NCBI GenBank assembly: GCA_003518205.1
Contig: DOZC01000062.1
Coordinates: forward strand, 1-10,986
Source of the DNA: Minisyncoccota bacterium
GTDB lineage: Bacteria > Patescibacteriota > Microgenomatia > UBA1400 > PJMF01
Length of the DNA: 10,986 nucleotides
Reading direction: 5' to 3'
Position 1 is the first letter of the stretch. Each line of letters starts with the position of its first letter. The translations under genes and the position numbers were made by a program. A model generated the notes under the pieces. It did not search any database, was not told the DNA's origin, and saw only the letters and a program-made list of their open reading frames with translations. This document shows positions 7,765-10,986 of the stretch, piece by piece.

Positions 7765-9117
7765 TTAATCTATGACCGAAATAATTTTACGTTCAATGTT
7801 AGCTCCTAAAGACCGCAACTTAGTTTCAAGATTTTGATAACCTCGCTCGATTTGTTCGATTTGATGCAAAGTAGTAGTTCCTGTGCCGCTAATGGCTGCC
7901 AACAAAGTGGTTGCTCCAGCTCGCAGATCATGAACTGCAAATTCACCTCCTAAAAATAGGGTTGGTCCAGAAATTTTAATCGCATGAATATCGTTGGGCT
8001 GAGAATCTGCCCATTCAAAATTATAAAACTCATCAGGGTTGGGCACCCTGGGTTGAAGTGGCAAAATCTTGGCTCCCATTTTGACTAAAGTTTCCACATA
8101 TTGAAATCTATTTTGCATCACAGTCTCATGAATAATGCTATCACCCTCAGCTTGACAAACTAAAGTTGCCCACAGGGGTTGCCAGTCGGTCATAAATCCC
8201 GGGTGAATTTGAGTTTCTACATCAGTGGCTCGAAGTGCGCCTTGATAGAAAAAACGAATCCCGTACTGACCAACCTCAAACCCAGCTCCAGCTTCTTGAA
8301 GTTTGGTTAAAAAAGCCGTTAAATCTTCAGCTCGAGCGTTTTCCACCACAATGTCCCCTTTGGAAGCAATGGCACCACAGGCATAACTTACTACCTCATT
8401 GCGATCTGGCATAATTTTATGAATGGCACCGGTTAAATGAGTAACTCCTTCGATTTCGATCACCCGAAAAGCCCGACGCCGAATTCTGGCACCCATAGCG
8501 TTTAAAAAAGTGATTAAATCATCCACTTCTGGCTCTTCAGCGGCATTTTCTAAAACAGTTTTGCCTTGAGCTAAAACTGCCGCCAGAATTAAGGTTTCGG
8601 TACCAGTGTGAGTGTTTTTGTTAAATCGATATGTCGTGCCTTTTAAACCTTGGGTTTGAGCCAATAATATCCCGTTTTCTTGAGTTAAAGTTACACCCAT
8701 AGCCTGCAATCCATCCAGATGTCTCTCCAAAGGTCGTTTACCAATCTTATCCCCGCCAGGTAAGGGCAATTCAGCCCGACCGAACTTGGCAAGTAATGGG
8801 CCTAAAAATAAGGTTGAAGCCCGGGAGGCTTCACCATATTCAGTTGCAATTTGAGCTGAATTTAAACCTTGAGGCCGAATAAATAAAGTTTGCTCACCAG
8901 CCGACACAACTTCAGCCCCCAAGCTTTGCATCACTTCTGACACCATAGTTACATCTGAAATATTCGGCAAATTTAACAGCCGCGACTCATCCGAACCAAG
9001 CAATGCCGCAATCATTAATTTGTATGAGGCATTTTTGGCTCCACCGGCTCGAACGCAGCCTCGTAGCGGCGTACCACCTCGGATCACAAATACGGCCTCG
9101 GTTTTGGTTGACGACAT
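7765..9117 (-). CDS. murA: UDP-GlcNAc enolpyruvyl transferase MurA (Asp active-site variant)
   Basis: MurA commits UDP-GlcNAc to peptidoglycan synthesis by adding enolpyruvate from PEP. The EPSP-synthase-fold protein shows AGGAKN (24-29, K28/N29), RASTLFLGPLLAKFG (99-113), PGGDKIGKRP (120-129), HPGFMTDWQ with the catalytic-base candidate D311, and HDLRAGA (396-402). The cysteine normally found in PGGCxIG is D123 here, the change found in naturally fosfomycin-insensitive MurA enzymes. At 450 residues it is longer than the usual 417-430; the excess is mostly an insertion around 352-378. It begins 17 bp after the murB stop without an obvious Shine-Dalgarno motif and ends 11 bp before mraY. EPSP synthase (AroA) is ruled out by the MurA-specific motifs. 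Confidence 0.96.
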   Translation of the reverse strand: MSSTKTEAVFVIRGGTPLRGCVRAGGAKNASYKLMIAALLGSDESRLLNLPNISDVTMVSEVMQSLGAEVVSAGEQTLFIRPQGLNSAQIATEYGEASRASTLFLGPLLAKFGRAELPLPGGDKIGKRPLERHLDGLQAMGVTLTQENGILLAQTQGLKGTTYRFNKNTHTGTETLILAAVLAQGKTVLENAAEEPEVDDLITFLNAMGARIRRRAFRVIEIEGVTHLTGAIHKIMPDRNEVVSYACGAIASKGDIVVENARAEDLTAFLTKLQEAGAGFEVGQYGIRFFYQGALRATDVETQIHPGFMTDWQPLWATLVCQAEGDSIIHETVMQNRFQYVETLVKMGAKILPLQPRVPNPDEFYNFEWADSQPNDIHAIKISGPTLFLGGEFAVHDLRAGATTLLAAISGTGTTTLHQIEQIERGYQNLETKLRSLGANIERKIISVID

Positions 9118-9134
9118 AAATTTACTTGAAAAGA

Positions 9135-10079
9135 TTAGCGCAAATAAAAAACTTCTTCGTGTAATTCTACTCCAAATTTAGTTTTGACGGCAGCTTTAAC
9201 TTGATCAATCAATTGGCGTAGTTGCTCGGCTGTTCCTTGCCCATGATTCACTATAAAAGCGGCATGTTTTTGACTCACCTCTAAATCTCCGACTCGCAAA
9301 CCCTTTAAGCCGGCCTGATCAATTAAAAATCCACCAGGTACTAGATCTTTTTCAGCAAACTGTGGCAATAATTCTCGCAATTGTGCAGTATTGGGAACAT
9401 TTTGAAAAATACAACCAGAACTAGCCAAACCCAAAGGCTGAGTTTTAGCCCGATATTCAGTGGCCATCCGAATTTGTTCTTTGGATTTGTCAATTTCACC
9501 CAAAGGCAACTGAAACTCAACTTGCCAAATTATTTCGCCCGATGTTTGAAATCTGGAGTAATCATAACCAAAATCAGCTTCAGCTTTAGAAAGCCAAAAA
9601 GTTTCACCTGACAAAGTTACTACCTGAACTCTGACAATGTATTCCGCAATTAATTTTGACAAGTAATGAGCATTGTTCAAAACCGCTCCGCCAACTGTTC
9701 CTGGAACTCCCAAAAAAACTTCTAATCCCGTCAGACCAGCTGCGACGGTTTGTTTTACCAATAACGAAGTCTTCAAACCGGCCCCAACTAAAACAGTGTT
9801 AGCTTTAACTTCAAAAGTTTGGTTTTGAAGTTGAAGCACCACACCTTGGATGCCCTCATCGGCCACAACCACATTACTGGCTCCTCCCAAAATCACAAAT
9901 TTTAATTTATGTTGTTTGAGATAAGCCACCACTTTCTGAAGTTCGGTCAAAGTTTTGATCAACACTAACAACTCAGCTGGGCCTCCGATTTTAAAGTAAG
10001 TCAGTTGCTGAAGCGGGAAGTCCCGCTTACAATCCAGATTAGGAAATGCTGTTTGGAACTCAGATCGCCAATCACTCAT
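9135..10079 (-). CDS. murB: UDP-N-acetylenolpyruvoylglucosamine reductase MurB
   Basis: MurB is the FAD- and NADPH-dependent enzyme that reduces the MurA product to UDP-MurNAc. From the ATG at 10079 it is 314 residues. It has the FAD-binding stretch TYFKIGGPAELL (about 27-38), ILGGASNVVV (63-72), LGVPGTVGGAVLNNAHY (123-139) and the MurB C-terminal domain with SSGCIFQN, AGLKGLRVGDLEVSQKHAAF and the terminal LHEEV containing the likely catalytic Glu (E309). The short form with FGYDYSRF is closer to type II (Gram-positive-like) MurB than to the E. coli type. The active-site serine of GSxFxNP is a cysteine here (C223). The frame extends to a TTG at 10109, but this would overlap truB, and a -10 box lies between the two candidates, so I favour the ATG. 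It heads the minus-strand operon. Confidence 0.95.
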   Translation of the reverse strand: MSDWRSEFQTAFPNLDCKRDFPLQQLTYFKIGGPAELLVLIKTLTELQKVVAYLKQHKLKFVILGGASNVVVADEGIQGVVLQLQNQTFEVKANTVLVGAGLKTSLLVKQTVAAGLTGLEVFLGVPGTVGGAVLNNAHYLSKLIAEYIVRVQVVTLSGETFWLSKAEADFGYDYSRFQTSGEIIWQVEFQLPLGEIDKSKEQIRMATEYRAKTQPLGLASSGCIFQNVPNTAQLRELLPQFAEKDLVPGGFLIDQAGLKGLRVGDLEVSQKHAAFIVNHGQGTAEQLRQLIDQVKAAVKTKFGVELHEEVFYLR

Positions 10080-10085
10080 AGTAAC

Positions 10086-10092
10086 TATTGTA
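10086..10092. promoter_or_regulatory. Shared -10 element between divergent murB and truB
   Basis: The 17 bases between the two ATGs contain TATTGTA. On the minus strand this reads TACAAT (10092-10087), five of six matches to consensus, ending 7 bases before the murB ATG. On the plus strand it reads TATTGT (10086-10091), a poorer match, ending 5 bases before the truB ATG. No good -35 stands at normal spacing for either direction. If used, both transcripts would be leaderless or nearly so. A second + strand option is TTGGAA (10053-10058) with CATAGT (10077-10082) at 18-base spacing. Confidence 0.35.
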
Positions 10093-10096
10093 CCGT

Positions 10097-10986
10097 ATGT
10101 TTTCCCCAAGACCTATCCCCACCCCAAATCATTATCCAGCTGCCATTCAATCTGGAGAGGGAATTTGTTTGATTGATAAATCCAGTGGCATCTCCAGTCA
10201 TGGAGTGGTCAATGCCCTACGGCGTCACTTCGGTGTGAAAAAAGTTGGTCATGCCGGAACTTTAGATCCTTTGGCAAGTGGGTTGTTGATTTGTTTAGTT
10301 GGCCGAAGTTTTACCAGACTTCAAGAACAATTTTTAAAATTACCTAAAACTTATCTCTGTGAATTCCAACTTGGTATTAGTACTGACACTTACGACAGCA
10401 CTGGCGCTTTAACTCATCAAGCGGAATGGTTGGAATTGCAAAATTTAACTCAACATCAAACTGAAATGGAATTAGCAAGTTTTATTGGCTCTCACCCTCA
10501 ACAAGTCCCAGCCTTTTGCGCTGTTAAAATTAAAGGCGAAAAACTTTATCAAAAAGCTCGCCGAGGCGTAACTCAAACCATAACTGATTTACCAAGTCGC
10601 ATAGTCACTTTTTCAAAGTTAAAATTAATTGAATGGGAGGTTGATGAAATTAATCAAACTCTCAAAAATGTCATCACGATTAGCTGTAGTAGCGGCACAT
10701 ATATTCGATCATTAATTCATGATTTGGGTCAAAAACTTGGATGCGGAGCACATATGGAAGGACTAAGAAGAACGAAAGTTGCCTCTTTTGATGAATCAAC
10801 CTTATTCACAATGCAAGATTTAACAGATGCTTTTTATTATTATAAAAATGAAAAGAATGAAAAATTCATAAGAAAGAGTATACAACCAATGGAAAATGCT
10901 GTAAATCACTTACCTAAAGTCTGGGTTCTAGATACAACAATAAAACCTTTAAGCCATGGAAGGGATTTAGCAATCCCTGGAATAAG
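10097..10986 (+). CDS. truB: tRNA pseudouridine synthase TruB with archaeal Cbf5-like C-terminus (partial)
   Basis: The gene starts at the ATG at 10097 and is open to the window edge, giving 296 visible residues and no stop. Residues 20-210 are bacterial TruB, the enzyme that makes pseudouridine 55 in tRNA. They include GICLIDKSSG, VGHAGTLDPLASGLL with catalytic D57, YLCEFQLGISTDTYDSTG, PAFCAVKIKGEKLY and SGTYIRSL (199-206). From about 212 onward the sequence instead follows archaeal Cbf5: GAHMEGLRRT, then IQPMENAVNHLPKVWV and HGRDLAIPGI, which open a PUA domain. Codon use changes too: 4 of 5 Ile codons are ATA after 10741 against 2 of 17 before, and all four Arg codons are AGR against 2 of 9. 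It may be a real chimera or an assembly join. About 20 extra residues precede the usual TruB start. Confidence 0.85.
   Translation, partial: MFSPRPIPTPNHYPAAIQSGEGICLIDKSSGISSHGVVNALRRHFGVKKVGHAGTLDPLASGLLICLVGRSFTRLQEQFLKLPKTYLCEFQLGISTDTYDSTGALTHQAEWLELQNLTQHQTEMELASFIGSHPQQVPAFCAVKIKGEKLYQKARRGVTQTITDLPSRIVTFSKLKLIEWEVDEINQTLKNVITISCSSGTYIRSLIHDLGQKLGCGAHMEGLRRTKVASFDESTLFTMQDLTDAFYYYKNEKNEKFIRKSIQPMENAVNHLPKVWVLDTTIKPLSHGRDLAIPGI

Noticed and set aside
10080..10109. Longer murB start at the TTG at 10109
   Set aside because: It would overlap the start of truB and add ten residues not typical of MurB; the ATG at 10079 fits the family's N-terminus and the -10 box position.
10741..10986. Reading the truB composition shift as a simple GC change from a mobile element
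   Set aside because: The reading frame stays open and follows the Cbf5 protein pattern, and there are no terminal repeats or transposase remnants, so a gene or assembly chimera explains it better.

Overview
The window is a compact chromosomal division and cell-wall (dcw) cluster from a bacterium with a small, moderately AT-rich genome (about 40% G+C by eye). The protein style suggests Patescibacteria/CPR: short intergenic gaps, an Asp-type MurA, divergent MurG and MraY motifs, and few Shine-Dalgarno sites. This is judged by recognition, not by a tree. TGA works as a stop in the ATGA gene overlaps, so the genetic code looks standard, which argues against the UGA-glycine lineages.

Layout. Bases 1-111 precede an exonuclease-endonuclease-phosphatase (EEP) family gene on the + strand (112-945). 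It converges, 14 bp apart, on a run of eight minus-strand genes. In transcription order, right to left, these are murB (start 10079), murA, mraY, ftsW, murG, an ftsQ/divIB-like gene, ftsA and ftsZ (stop at 960). The first six are very tightly packed: gaps of 17, 11 and 4 bp, then two ATGA overlaps. ftsA and ftsZ each have a promoter-like sequence just upstream. Diverging from murB, with 17 bp between the ATGs, is a truB-type pseudouridine synthase gene that runs off the right edge.

How the genes work together. MurA and MurB make UDP-MurNAc. MraY and MurG perform the two lipid-linked steps to lipid II. FtsW polymerises lipid II at the septum. FtsQ is a bitopic divisome scaffold. FtsA tethers FtsZ filaments to the membrane, and FtsZ keeps the conserved C-terminal peptide that binds FtsA. 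The Mur ligases murC, murD, murE and murF and a class B PBP are absent from the window and must be encoded elsewhere if the pathway is complete.

Most unusual signal. The pseudouridine synthase reads as bacterial TruB through its catalytic half, then switches at about 10690-10770 to an archaeal Cbf5-like sequence with a PUA-domain start. Arginine and isoleucine codon choice changes at the same place. It is either a real bacterial-archaeal gene chimera or a metagenome assembly join. Other points are a Cys-to-Asp change in MurA (predicted fosfomycin insensitivity), a Ser-to-Cys change in MurB, a degraded histidine motif in MraY, and several -10 boxes placed so that transcripts would be leaderless or nearly so. 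I saw no tRNA, rRNA, CRISPR array or mobile element, and no gene-free stretch longer than about 115 bases.
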